64,000 nucleotides of DNA, taken from contig SVES01000007.1 of assembly GCA_015057305.1 (NCBI GenBank), positions 1 through 64,000 on the forward strand, given 5' to 3'. Position numbers and translations under genes: made by a program. Every line of letters begins with the position of its first letter. Within the stretch, counting starts at the first letter, position 1. The DNA is from Pseudobutyrivibrio ruminis (GTDB lineage: Bacteria; Bacillota; Clostridia; Lachnospirales; Lachnospiraceae). The notes beneath the pieces were generated by a model, which was given only the letters and a program-made list of their open reading frames with translations, was not told the DNA's origin and did not search any database. Shown piece after piece: positions 35,768-45,200 of the stretch.

Positions 35768-37522
35768 ATGAAGCTAATAATACGGTGCATGAAACAAAAG
35801 GACAGAGTAATATCTGCTTTTATAGTATTATTTGTGATTGTTGAGGTCCTTTTGGAAACGAAAATACCAGTTGTCATGGGAGATATTTCTGCTCTTTTAC
35901 AAAGCAAAACTATGTCCTTTGAGGATGTAAGAAGTAAAGGGCTTGAGATGATAACTTATGCCCTGTTTTCTTTTGTTGCGTCTTCAGTTGTGTGCTTTTT
36001 GCTTATCGACTTGGCATGTAGAGTAAGTCATGTACTTAGGGTGAAGGTTTTCGAGAAAATACTTGGTTTTTCTCTATCTGAAATATCTTCCTTTGGAACA
36101 GGTACTCTTATTTCCAGATGTAACAATGATATTGATACGGTGCAGGGCTTTGTAACCCAAAACTTTATAAATATTGTAAGGGCTCCAATATTATTTATCA
36201 TTGTTTTCTACAGACTTTCTTCATCTAATGGTGTATGGATTGCTATGTCCCTATTTGCTGTAGCAATTATGATTACACTTGTCTTTTTCATGTTTATATC
36301 AATCGCCCCTCTTGTGAAAATAGGAAGCATAATAGGGGATAGAATGGTATCTGCTATTCATGAGCATATTTATGGTATTCGCCTTATTCATTTAGGTAAT
36401 AAATTTTCTTCCCAGGAAAAAAGCTATAACAAAATAAATAAAGAATCAGCCGATTTTTCAATAAAAGTTAAAAGAATTACCAGCTTTTTTTCTCCTTTTA
36501 CAGGGATGATTATTTATGGATTAACTTTAGCAGTATATATATCTGGGGCATTTATAATGCAACATCATGAATTAAGTGACCAAACAGCAGATTTTGCAGC
36601 TATGGTTTCGTATGTTTCATTTATTACTTTTTTGTTCAATGCCTTGGTAAATATAATACTGGTTGTTATGACCATTCCAAGTCTTTTAAATGCGCAGAGA
36701 CGACTTATTGAAGTTCTAGATCAAGAGAATTCTATTGTTGATGGTAGTTTTGAGGGAATACCCGACAGCGAAGGCAGTGTGGAATTTAGAAATGTTTCTT
36801 TTACATATCCAAGCTCAAGAGCGGATGCTATCAGTGACATTAGCTTCAAAGTAAAAAAAGGACAGACTGTTGCTATTATCGGAGGAACAGGATCAGGAAA
36901 GACTACCGTTTTAAATCTAATACTTAGGCTTTATGAGGCCACAAAGGGAGAAATACTTGTTGATGGAATCCCTGTTAAGGATTATAAACTAAAGGATTTA
37001 AGGAATAGAATAGGCTATGTGCCACAGCAAAACTATCTGTTTTCTGGGACAATTGCTGAAAATATAGGCTATGGGGAAAATGGTAGATTTAAGGCCACTA
37101 TAGAGGAAATTGTAAAAGCAGCCCAAGTAGGTCAGGCAGATGCTTTTATTAGGGCCAAGGAAAAGGGCTACTATGAAGGTGTTCAAGCAGGCGGAACTAA
37201 TTTTTCAGGAGGACAGAGACAACGACTTACTATATCACGAGCGCTGTGCCGTGATCCTGAAATATATGTATTTGATGATTCCTTTTCTGCTCTTGATTTT
37301 GAGACTGATGCCAAGCTAAGAAAGGCTTTAAAAAAGACCACAGCAGGGGCAACAGTAATAATGGTATCCCAGCGCATTGCAAGTGTAAGGGATGCAGATT
37401 TGATTCTTGTTATGGACAATGGCAGGATTGTAGGTTCGGGAACTCATGAGCAGCTACTTGAAGGATGTAGCGTATATAAAGAGATTGCAATATCACAGAA
37501 TCCTAAGGAGAAGGCTGTATGA
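35768..37522 (+). CDS. ABC exporter half-transporter, degenerate-site subunit
   Basis: A type IV (ABCB-like) half-transporter of 584 residues. It has six transmembrane helices in the first 320 residues, then a nucleotide-binding domain with Walker A IIGGTGSGKTT, Q-loop YVPQQNYLFSG and signature NFSGGQRQRLTISRAL. The Walker B ends VFDDSFSALD, so the catalytic glutamate is replaced by aspartate. This is the TM287-type degenerate subunit of heterodimeric exporters. It overlaps the next gene by four bases. It likely exports the product of the surrounding cluster. Confidence 0.9.
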   Translation: MKLIIRCMKQKDRVISAFIVLFVIVEVLLETKIPVVMGDISALLQSKTMSFEDVRSKGLEMITYALFSFVASSVVCFLLIDLACRVSHVLRVKVFEKILGFSLSEISSFGTGTLISRCNNDIDTVQGFVTQNFINIVRAPILFIIVFYRLSSSNGVWIAMSLFAVAIMITLVFFMFISIAPLVKIGSIIGDRMVSAIHEHIYGIRLIHLGNKFSSQEKSYNKINKESADFSIKVKRITSFFSPFTGMIIYGLTLAVYISGAFIMQHHELSDQTADFAAMVSYVSFITFLFNALVNIILVVMTIPSLLNAQRRLIEVLDQENSIVDGSFEGIPDSEGSVEFRNVSFTYPSSRADAISDISFKVKKGQTVAIIGGTGSGKTTVLNLILRLYEATKGEILVDGIPVKDYKLKDLRNRIGYVPQQNYLFSGTIAENIGYGENGRFKATIEEIVKAAQVGQADAFIRAKEKGYYEGVQAGGTNFSGGQRQRLTISRALCRDPEIYVFDDSFSALDFETDAKLRKALKKTTAGATVIMVSQRIASVRDADLILVMDNGRIVGSGTHEQLLEGCSVYKEIAISQNPKEKAV

Positions 37523-39270
37523 AAGATAAAGCAATTTATATTGTAAGTAGAATGAAGGTTTTTTTTAAGCCATATTTCATTAAGTTTCTTGCTGTAATGA
37601 TTATTGGAGGTTTGGGAGCCTTTTGTAACATTCTTCTTCCAAGTCAAATTGAAAAAATATCAGGAATAATCGAAAGCCAGATAGGACATGAATTAAATAT
37701 GAATCTGCTTTTAAGATCTGGGATTACATGTGGTTTTATTATTATTGGAATGTTTATATGTAACTATGTATTTGGGTTCGGCATGGAGGTTTGCTCCCAG
37801 AGAATATCTGCAGATATTAGAAGCGCAATAAATACAAAGATTAATAAGATTTCCATGAAGCAGTTAGATCAGATGTCTGCTGGAGATTTGATAGCTAATA
37901 TGACTACAGATGTTAATACCATAAGCATAGCTATTTCACAATCATTAGGATTGTTATTTGCCAATGCTGTTATTTTAATCGGGGCAATAGTAGCCATGCT
38001 TTTAAAAAGTGTGCCGCTTGCAATATGTGTAATATCATTCACAGTATTAGGAGTTGTAATTAGTACCTTGGTTTCAGGAAGAACCATTTCAATGCGAGAT
38101 GCACTTAGAAGGGAACAGGCAAACATTAACGGAATGGTGGATGAGTCCTTAAATGGATTCATGGTAATTCGTGCATATAATTCTGAGGATGATATAATCG
38201 ACACCTTTAGGTCTACAAGCGAAAGATACATGCTAAACCTTAAAAGGAGTCAATTTGTTACAGAAGAACTAACTCCAATTATGACAATGCTAAATAATCT
38301 AACCTATGTTGTTGTCTGCATAGTTGGAGCATACTTGATGGTTAGCGGCAGTAAAACAGTAACAATAGGTGTTATGATTGCATTTTTGTTATATGCAAGA
38401 ATGTTGGCAAATCCACTTACCTTTTTTGCTAGTGTCATAAATATGCTGGCTCTTACCATGGTTAATTGTCAAAAGATAATAAACGTACTTGATATGCCAG
38501 AAAATACTGATGAAGGTGTTGATGAAATATCAGGTGAACCTGGAGGTGTGGAATTCAAGGACGTGAGGTTTGGATACACCGATGACAAGGAAGTTATTCA
38601 CGGATTTAATGCCGACATAAAGCCTGGAATGAAGGTGGCTATTGTTGGACAAACAGGAGCAGGAAAGACCACACTTGTAAATTTGCTTATGCGTTTTTAT
38701 GAGACGAACAGCGGGCAGATTTGTATAGATGGAACCAATATAAAGGACATTCCACGTGAGAGATTACATCAAATACTTGGAATGGTTATGCAGGAAAACT
38801 ACCTTTTTAATATAAGCATCAGAGACAACATTAAATATTTTGCACCAGATGCCACTGAGGAGGAGCTTCAATCAGTTGTGGAAAAATGTTCTCTTGGACA
38901 TTTTATAGAAACCTTGCCTAAGGGAATTGATACGATTTTATCAGAAGAGCTGGCGGTATCTTCTGGACAAAAACAGCTTATTTCAATTGCACGAACCATG
39001 ATAAAAAAGCCTAAGATACTGATTCTTGATGAAGCAACATCTTCAGTAGATACTAGAACGGAGCTTATGATACAAAAAGCCCTAGATGAGCTTTCAAAAG
39101 ACCGCACAAGCTTTGTAATTGCTCACAGGCTTTCTACCATTAGAAATGCTGATGTTATATTCGTAATGCAGGATGGAGATATTGTTGAGACTGGAAATCA
39201 TGAACAGCTGCTAGCGAAAAATGGTATATATACAAGAATTTATAATAGTCAGTTTGAGACTGCATCTTAA
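37519..39270 (+). CDS. ABC exporter half-transporter, catalytic-site subunit
   Basis: Partner of the preceding gene (583 residues; six transmembrane helices, then the ATPase). Walker A is IVGQTGAGKTTLVN, Walker B ILILDEATSSVD has the catalytic glutamate, and the H-loop is IAHRLST. The signature reads AVSSGQKQLISIART rather than LSGGQ, a change expected at the degenerate interface. Together the two genes form a TM288/TM287-like heterodimer. Start ATG overlaps the upstream stop. Confidence 0.9.
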   Translation: MKDKAIYIVSRMKVFFKPYFIKFLAVMIIGGLGAFCNILLPSQIEKISGIIESQIGHELNMNLLLRSGITCGFIIIGMFICNYVFGFGMEVCSQRISADIRSAINTKINKISMKQLDQMSAGDLIANMTTDVNTISIAISQSLGLLFANAVILIGAIVAMLLKSVPLAICVISFTVLGVVISTLVSGRTISMRDALRREQANINGMVDESLNGFMVIRAYNSEDDIIDTFRSTSERYMLNLKRSQFVTEELTPIMTMLNNLTYVVVCIVGAYLMVSGSKTVTIGVMIAFLLYARMLANPLTFFASVINMLALTMVNCQKIINVLDMPENTDEGVDEISGEPGGVEFKDVRFGYTDDKEVIHGFNADIKPGMKVAIVGQTGAGKTTLVNLLMRFYETNSGQICIDGTNIKDIPRERLHQILGMVMQENYLFNISIRDNIKYFAPDATEEELQSVVEKCSLGHFIETLPKGIDTILSEELAVSSGQKQLISIARTMIKKPKILILDEATSSVDTRTELMIQKALDELSKDRTSFVIAHRLSTIRNADVIFVMQDGDIVETGNHEQLLAKNGIYTRIYNSQFETAS

Positions 39271-39302
39271 TAACTTTTATAAAGGGAAAGGAGAAATGCA
39301 TT

Positions 39303-42197
39303 TTGTTTTTTCTGGATGAATTTGAAAAACAGGTAATTACAAAAAAGGATTTCAAAGCCCTTACAGATGATTACGGGAAAAGAAGTGTGACGTATAAACA
39401 GCTTGATAATCTTTCCAATAAAGTAGCCAACAAGCTTGTTTCAATGGGAGTAAAAAAGGGATCTTCCGTAATAATTATTCTCCCAAGAATTGCTGAATAT
39501 GTTGCTTGTGAAATTGCAATTTTTAAAATAGGCGCTGTTGTTGTTCCTCTTATTCCTGAGTATCCCAAGGATAGAGTGGAATTCATTGAAAAAGACAGTG
39601 ATGCAGTGATTGTTATAAGGGAAAGCTTTTTTGATGGAATAGAGCTCTTTTCAGACGAGGAGGTAGTATGTGCTGATGCCAGTGATTCTGATAGAGGAAT
39701 GATTCTATATACATCAGGTTCTACAGGCAAGCCTAAGGGTGTGGTTTATACAAGATGCAATATAGATGCTCAGGTAATAAGAAAACTAGAAAATGTGAGA
39801 GATATTTCCCCACTTGTTTTTGCAGCCTCTGCAACTATGTCATTTTGCGTAACTGTGACAGAGTATTTTAGGACGCTAGCTATAGGAGGACATGTACATA
39901 TTATTTCTGACGAAGTTAGATCTGATTCTAGTAAGCTTTCAGACTACTATAAAGAAAATAATATCACCGCAGGATTTATTAGTCCGAGGATACTTAAAAA
40001 TTTTATATGTAAAAGTGAATGCTTAAAGCGAGTTTTTACTGCCAGCGAAAAAGTTGTAAATATTTATTCTCCTGATTTTGAAATAGTAAACGCCTACGGA
40101 CAAAGTGAAACAGTAGGTACTATTACTGAGTTTTTGATAGACAAAACCTATGACAATACCCCAATAGGGAAACCATTAAAAGGGATTGAGGCTATTGTTG
40201 TCAATCAGGAGGAAGAAGAGGTTTTAGATGGAGAGGAAGGCGAGATTTGTATTATTGGAAATTTGCCTTGTGAGTATAATAATCTGCCTGACCAGACCAA
40301 CCAGGTATTTAAAAAGCTTCCTGATGGTAGAGTTTTGATTCGTTCCGGTGATATAGGAAAAAAATTGCCTGACGGTAATTTGTTATATCTTAACAGAAAT
40401 GACTGGATGATTAAGATTCACGGTCAAAGAGTAGAGCCAGGTGAAATAGAAACGGTTATGAATACTGTAGAAGGCATTACTGGTTCTATTGTGAAGGCCT
40501 TTGAAAATGAAGACGGAACGATGCTTTTATGTGGCTTTTTTACAGAGGCAAAGGCTGTAAGTCACGAAAACATAAAGGAAAAGCTAAAGTCAGCTCTTCC
40601 AGATTATATGATTCCTGGAGTCTTTGTAAAGATGGATGGTTTTCCTGTTAATGCCAACGGCAAAATTGCCAGAAAGGAAATTCAAAAGCCTGATTTAAGC
40701 ACGCTCACTGTAGACTATGAAAAACCAGTAGGTGAAATAGAGGAAGCTTTATGTAATGCAATGGAGCAGCTTTTAAATATAAAAAGGATTGGACGAAACG
40801 ACAATTTCCTAGAGCTTGGTGGCAATTCGTTAAATGCTGTTGCACTATGCTCACTTTGCAAAATAGAGTCTCTTGCTCCTCAAATTGTAATGCTGGGGCA
40901 GACTCCTAAGAAAATAGCGGAGCTTTTAGCAGAAAATAGCTTTTATCCAAAGCCTAAGCTTACGGTTTCAAAGGAACTAAAAAAGGAATATCCACTTTCT
41001 CATTCTCAGAAGTATCAGTATGAATTATGTAAAAAAAATGGAAAATCTATCGATTGTATTGATACAGTATATTTCTTTAAGCTGGACGAGGATGTTGATA
41101 TTAAAAAGCTTAAAGCGTCAGTTGAAGCTACTGTAGATGCTCACACAATCTACAAATCACATATTGATATAGATAATAATAAGCTTATAGTAGATGAAGC
41201 TGTTTTCAAGGTAGAGGATGTAGCTATAAAGGGGCAAGATTTTGAGGAGTATAGAAAAAATATTTATAAAAGAAAGCGTAATCTAAAGACTGATCCATTA
41301 CTTGAAGCAAAGCTGCTTCATATAGACGATGGAAGAATCTACCTTTATATGAACCTGTGTCATCTTGTATATGATGGAAAAACTGTAAACAACCTGCTTA
41401 AAGAGATTTCAAAAAGGTATAATAATGAACCTTATGAAACGGAGCGGGCCACAATATTTGACCTTATTGATAACGAATGTAGTATCAGTGAGGACAAGAA
41501 GCTTATAGAAGAAGCAAAAAAAGTATTTGCATCTTATTATGAGGGAGTGAAGCCTGCCTCGGTGTTTGAAGATGGAAAGAAATATGAGACTGCATTTACA
41601 GTGAAGATTTTAGAAAAGGAAAGTCAAAGTGAAATAGATGATTTTCTTAAGAAAAACAGTATTTCTATTTTGACGCTGTTTCAGGCAGCAGCAGAAATTA
41701 CCATAAGAAAAATGTTTAACCTGGAGGATTTCTGCTACATGAATGTTCATGATGGAAGAGGTAATCAGATTCTTGATAACAGTCATGGAGTTTTTGCCAA
41801 ATCTGTATTTATACATTCTGGACAGGTAGAATACGACAAATTAAGTAGGTATTTCAAAGAAATAGAAAAGCAATATCAAAAGCTTGTGTATTATGACATT
41901 GTTGACACATTTGAATTAGCATCAGAATATCCTCAAGTGATGTCAGGAATAACTCTAAATCTAAGGGACATAGGTGGGCTTTTCATTACTCTTGACGGGA
42001 AAAGGTTTTTTTCTGAATTTCTTGAAGAGATAAGTGAAGCGTACAAACCATTTACGGACTTTGATTTTATTATTAATAGATTTCCAAAGGGGTACGGATT
42101 TCTTGTTATTATCGCATCTACAAAGGTATCAAAGTCCTTTGCCGAGGAGTTTGTAAAGTGTTTTGAAGAAACAGTGCTTCATATTTTATTCAAATAG
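39303..42197 (+). CDS. Non-ribosomal peptide synthetase, A-T-C
   Basis: A 964-residue synthetase. Adenylation domain at 1-480 (A3 LYTSGSTGKPKGV, A5 NAYGQSETVG, A7 SGDIGKKLPDG, A8 WMIKIHGQRVEPGEIE, A10 NANGKIARKE). Carrier domain around Ser 509 (DNFLELGGNSLNAV). Condensation domain at about 555-964, with CHLVYDG for HHxxxDG; the catalytic second His and the Asp remain. The A4 region lacks the FDxS motif and its substrate-binding Asp (SFCV instead), suggesting the substrate is not an ordinary alpha-amino acid. The start is TTG with AAAGGAG upstream; an ATG at 39296 reads into a stop. With no N-terminal C domain it looks like the loading protein. Confidence 0.92.
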   Translation: MFFLDEFEKQVITKKDFKALTDDYGKRSVTYKQLDNLSNKVANKLVSMGVKKGSSVIIILPRIAEYVACEIAIFKIGAVVVPLIPEYPKDRVEFIEKDSDAVIVIRESFFDGIELFSDEEVVCADASDSDRGMILYTSGSTGKPKGVVYTRCNIDAQVIRKLENVRDISPLVFAASATMSFCVTVTEYFRTLAIGGHVHIISDEVRSDSSKLSDYYKENNITAGFISPRILKNFICKSECLKRVFTASEKVVNIYSPDFEIVNAYGQSETVGTITEFLIDKTYDNTPIGKPLKGIEAIVVNQEEEEVLDGEEGEICIIGNLPCEYNNLPDQTNQVFKKLPDGRVLIRSGDIGKKLPDGNLLYLNRNDWMIKIHGQRVEPGEIETVMNTVEGITGSIVKAFENEDGTMLLCGFFTEAKAVSHENIKEKLKSALPDYMIPGVFVKMDGFPVNANGKIARKEIQKPDLSTLTVDYEKPVGEIEEALCNAMEQLLNIKRIGRNDNFLELGGNSLNAVALCSLCKIESLAPQIVMLGQTPKKIAELLAENSFYPKPKLTVSKELKKEYPLSHSQKYQYELCKKNGKSIDCIDTVYFFKLDEDVDIKKLKASVEATVDAHTIYKSHIDIDNNKLIVDEAVFKVEDVAIKGQDFEEYRKNIYKRKRNLKTDPLLEAKLLHIDDGRIYLYMNLCHLVYDGKTVNNLLKEISKRYNNEPYETERATIFDLIDNECSISEDKKLIEEAKKVFASYYEGVKPASVFEDGKKYETAFTVKILEKESQSEIDDFLKKNSISILTLFQAAAEITIRKMFNLEDFCYMNVHDGRGNQILDNSHGVFAKSVFIHSGQVEYDKLSRYFKEIEKQYQKLVYYDIVDTFELASEYPQVMSGITLNLRDIGGLFITLDGKRFFSEFLEEISEAYKPFTDFDFIINRFPKGYGFLVIIASTKVSKSFAEEFVKCFEETVLHILFK

Positions 42198-42209
42198 AGG
42201 AGAGGGAAT

Positions 42210-45200
42210 ATGCAAAAGAAACCAAACACATTCAGAACAGCATTTGAAGAAAATGTAATTAAATACAAAGACAAAATTGCAGTGATAGACCCTGATACCG
42301 GTGTAAGCCTTACTTATGAGCAGCTTGATATAGAGTCTCGTAGAATTGCTGCGAAGCTTAAGGAAGCAGGAGTAAAAAAGGGTGATGCCGTGGCGATTGT
42401 GCTACCACACAGTCTGGAATTCATTATGTCTATGCTGGCAGTAGCGAAGCTTGGAGCCGCATTTGCACCATTAAATGCAGCATATCCTAAGGATAGACTT
42501 CAGTACATTTACAATGATTGCAAGGCAAAGGTTATAATTACTCCAGATTATCTGAAGGATGTATCAGAATATACACCGATTTCGGAGAACACACCAATTG
42601 AGCCAAGTGATCCAGCGGTTTTAGTGTACACATCTGGTTCTACAGGAAACCCTAAGGGAGTGCTCCTTGATCACGATGCAATATTCGATAATGCTGTTAG
42701 AAATCTGGACTTTGGTAACTTTAAAGAGACGGAAGTGGTTGGCCTTGGAGCACCGTTTTTCTTCATTGCAGGAGCAACCTTTATTTTCGGTGGATTGGTC
42801 TTTGGTGCAACCCATGTTCTCATTTCTATGGCTGCCATGCGTGATCCAGTCCGCCTTGCAACTCTTTTGGCAGAACAGAAGGTAACATATACGTTTATTA
42901 GTCCTAAGATGCTTAAGTATTTTAAGACAGCTCCTGGGTCAGTCTTAAGACTTGTTATGGCTGGTAGTGAACGCCTCTCAGGATTTTATTCAGATGAATT
43001 TGAGATTATAAATTGCTATGGAATGACAGAAACTTGCGGTGGCTGTCTGTCATTCTACTTAGATAAGGCTTATGACAATACACCAGTAGGTAAACCTTTG
43101 GGCGATATGAGGGCTTATGTTCTTGATGAAAATGGAAATGAGGTGGAGGAAGGAGAGCTTTGTCTGACAGGTAAGGTTGCAACCTGTTATATTAACAGAC
43201 CTGAGGAAACAGCCAAAACCTTTGTTGAAAATCCTTTTATTGAAAAAGACGGTAATCCAAGAATGCTAAAAACTGGAGATTTGGTACGTCGGCTTCCTGA
43301 TGGAAATATTCTTTATGTTAATCGTAAGGATTGGATGATTAAGATTAATGGTCAGCGTGTTGAGCCTGGAGAGATTGAAATCAAAGTTAGAGAAATAGAA
43401 GGAGTTAAAGATGCAGCTGTAAAGGACTTTACTGATAATACAGGTCAAACCTTTATTGTGGCTTATTACGTTGCTGACTCTCAGATGGATGATGAAGTAA
43501 TAAGAAAGGAATTAAGTAATAAGCTACCTGATTACATGGTACCTTCATTTTATGTATGGCTTGAAAGACTGCCAATTAATGCAAATGGTAAGCTTGACAG
43601 AAATGCACTAAAAAATCCTGATACTTCCGCAAAAAAAGCATCTTATGTGGCACCGGAAAATGAGCTTCAGGAAAAAATTGTAAAAGCTTATGAGAAGGTT
43701 TTATTGCTTTCAAAAATAGGTATCGATGATGATTTTTTCTCTTTAGGTGGAGATTCCATTAGAGTAGTCATGCTGCAAAAGGCATTAAAGGATGAAGGAA
43801 TTACTGTTGCAGCAAGTGATATTTTTGCAACACATACTCCAAGGGCTCTTTCGGCTGTAACTGGACAGCAATCAAAACTTGCAGCTTATAAAGGACATGA
43901 TGCTGATTCATATCCTCTGACTCATGCTCAAATGAGTATTTATATGGATTGTCAGATGCCAGGTAAGGATACTGCCTACAATAATACAATTGGATTGTTC
44001 TTACCTAACGAAAAAGATGGAACCAGGCTTTTAAATGCAGCTGATAAAGTGCTTAATAGTTATCCTGTTTTTATGTCAGCAGCAAGGCTTGTGAATGGGG
44101 TACCATCTTTAGTGCTACTTAAGGGTGAAAAGATTCAAGTTAAGCAGGTGTCAAGTGATGAGACAGATAGAAATAAACTTGTGGAAAGTGTCAATACACC
44201 ATTTTCTTTAGAGGATGGTCCTCTTTGTCGAGGAGCAGTATTTACTACACCTGAAGGTTTGTTTTTAGTTTGCGTGGCACATCATATTGTAAGTGATGGT
44301 ACTTCTATGTCTATTTTGGCAAATAATATTGCCGCAGCCTATAACGGTAAAGAGCTTGAAAGCGAGGATATGAGCAATTTCACACTGTCTCTTTATGAAG
44401 CTGAGCATAAAGAGGAGATGAAGGCCGATGAAGATATTTACCGAAAGATGTTAGAAACACTAGATGGAAACACCTCTCTGTTTGAAGATGAAGGCATTAT
44501 ATGTGAGGAAAATACTAATAGCTTAGGTGTATATCATACTACAGTATTTTCTCATAAGAGTGAGCTTTCAGGAGTACTTACAGATTCCCTGACTAAAAAT
44601 GGTGTAACGGAATCAAGTCTTTTTATGACAGCTTATGCTTACACATTAGGACTACTGTGTGGTCAGAAGGATGTAGTATTCTTTGCAGGAGAAAATGGCC
44701 GTCATGACCCTGTGCTTATGAATACAGTAGGCATGCTTGTGCACAATATTCCTGTTTGTGTACACCTTGATGAAAAGAAGATAGGAATGGTTTTGGCAAA
44801 GGAAATACAGGAGCTTTTCCATGAGCTTGTTAGCCATGACAATGTGGATTATGCTTCTCTACTTAGTGAGTATTCTGTTAGCTCAGATAATTTCTTTGTT
44901 TATCAAGGAGAAATGTTTGCAGGTGTTTCAATGGATGGCAAGAATATCCCTATGGAGCTCTTTGCTCCAAAGGATGCTATGAATCCATTAACTTTACATG
45001 TAATCAAACAGGCAGATGGAGATTATTTCCTTGCTTTTGATTATGATGCAAGAAAATATAAAGAAGACACAATAAAGCGCATGGCTTCTTTGTTCATTCA
45101 GGTTGTGGAAGGCTTATGTAAGGAAGAAAAGCTTTCAGATATCAGACTTACAACTGATGATAATATTTTGGAAATGGATAATCTCAATGATACAAAAAAG

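Noticed and set aside
39296..39319. ATG at 39296 as the start of the first NRPS
   Set aside because: It is in another frame and meets a TGA after seven codons; the TTG at 39303 opens the synthetase frame.
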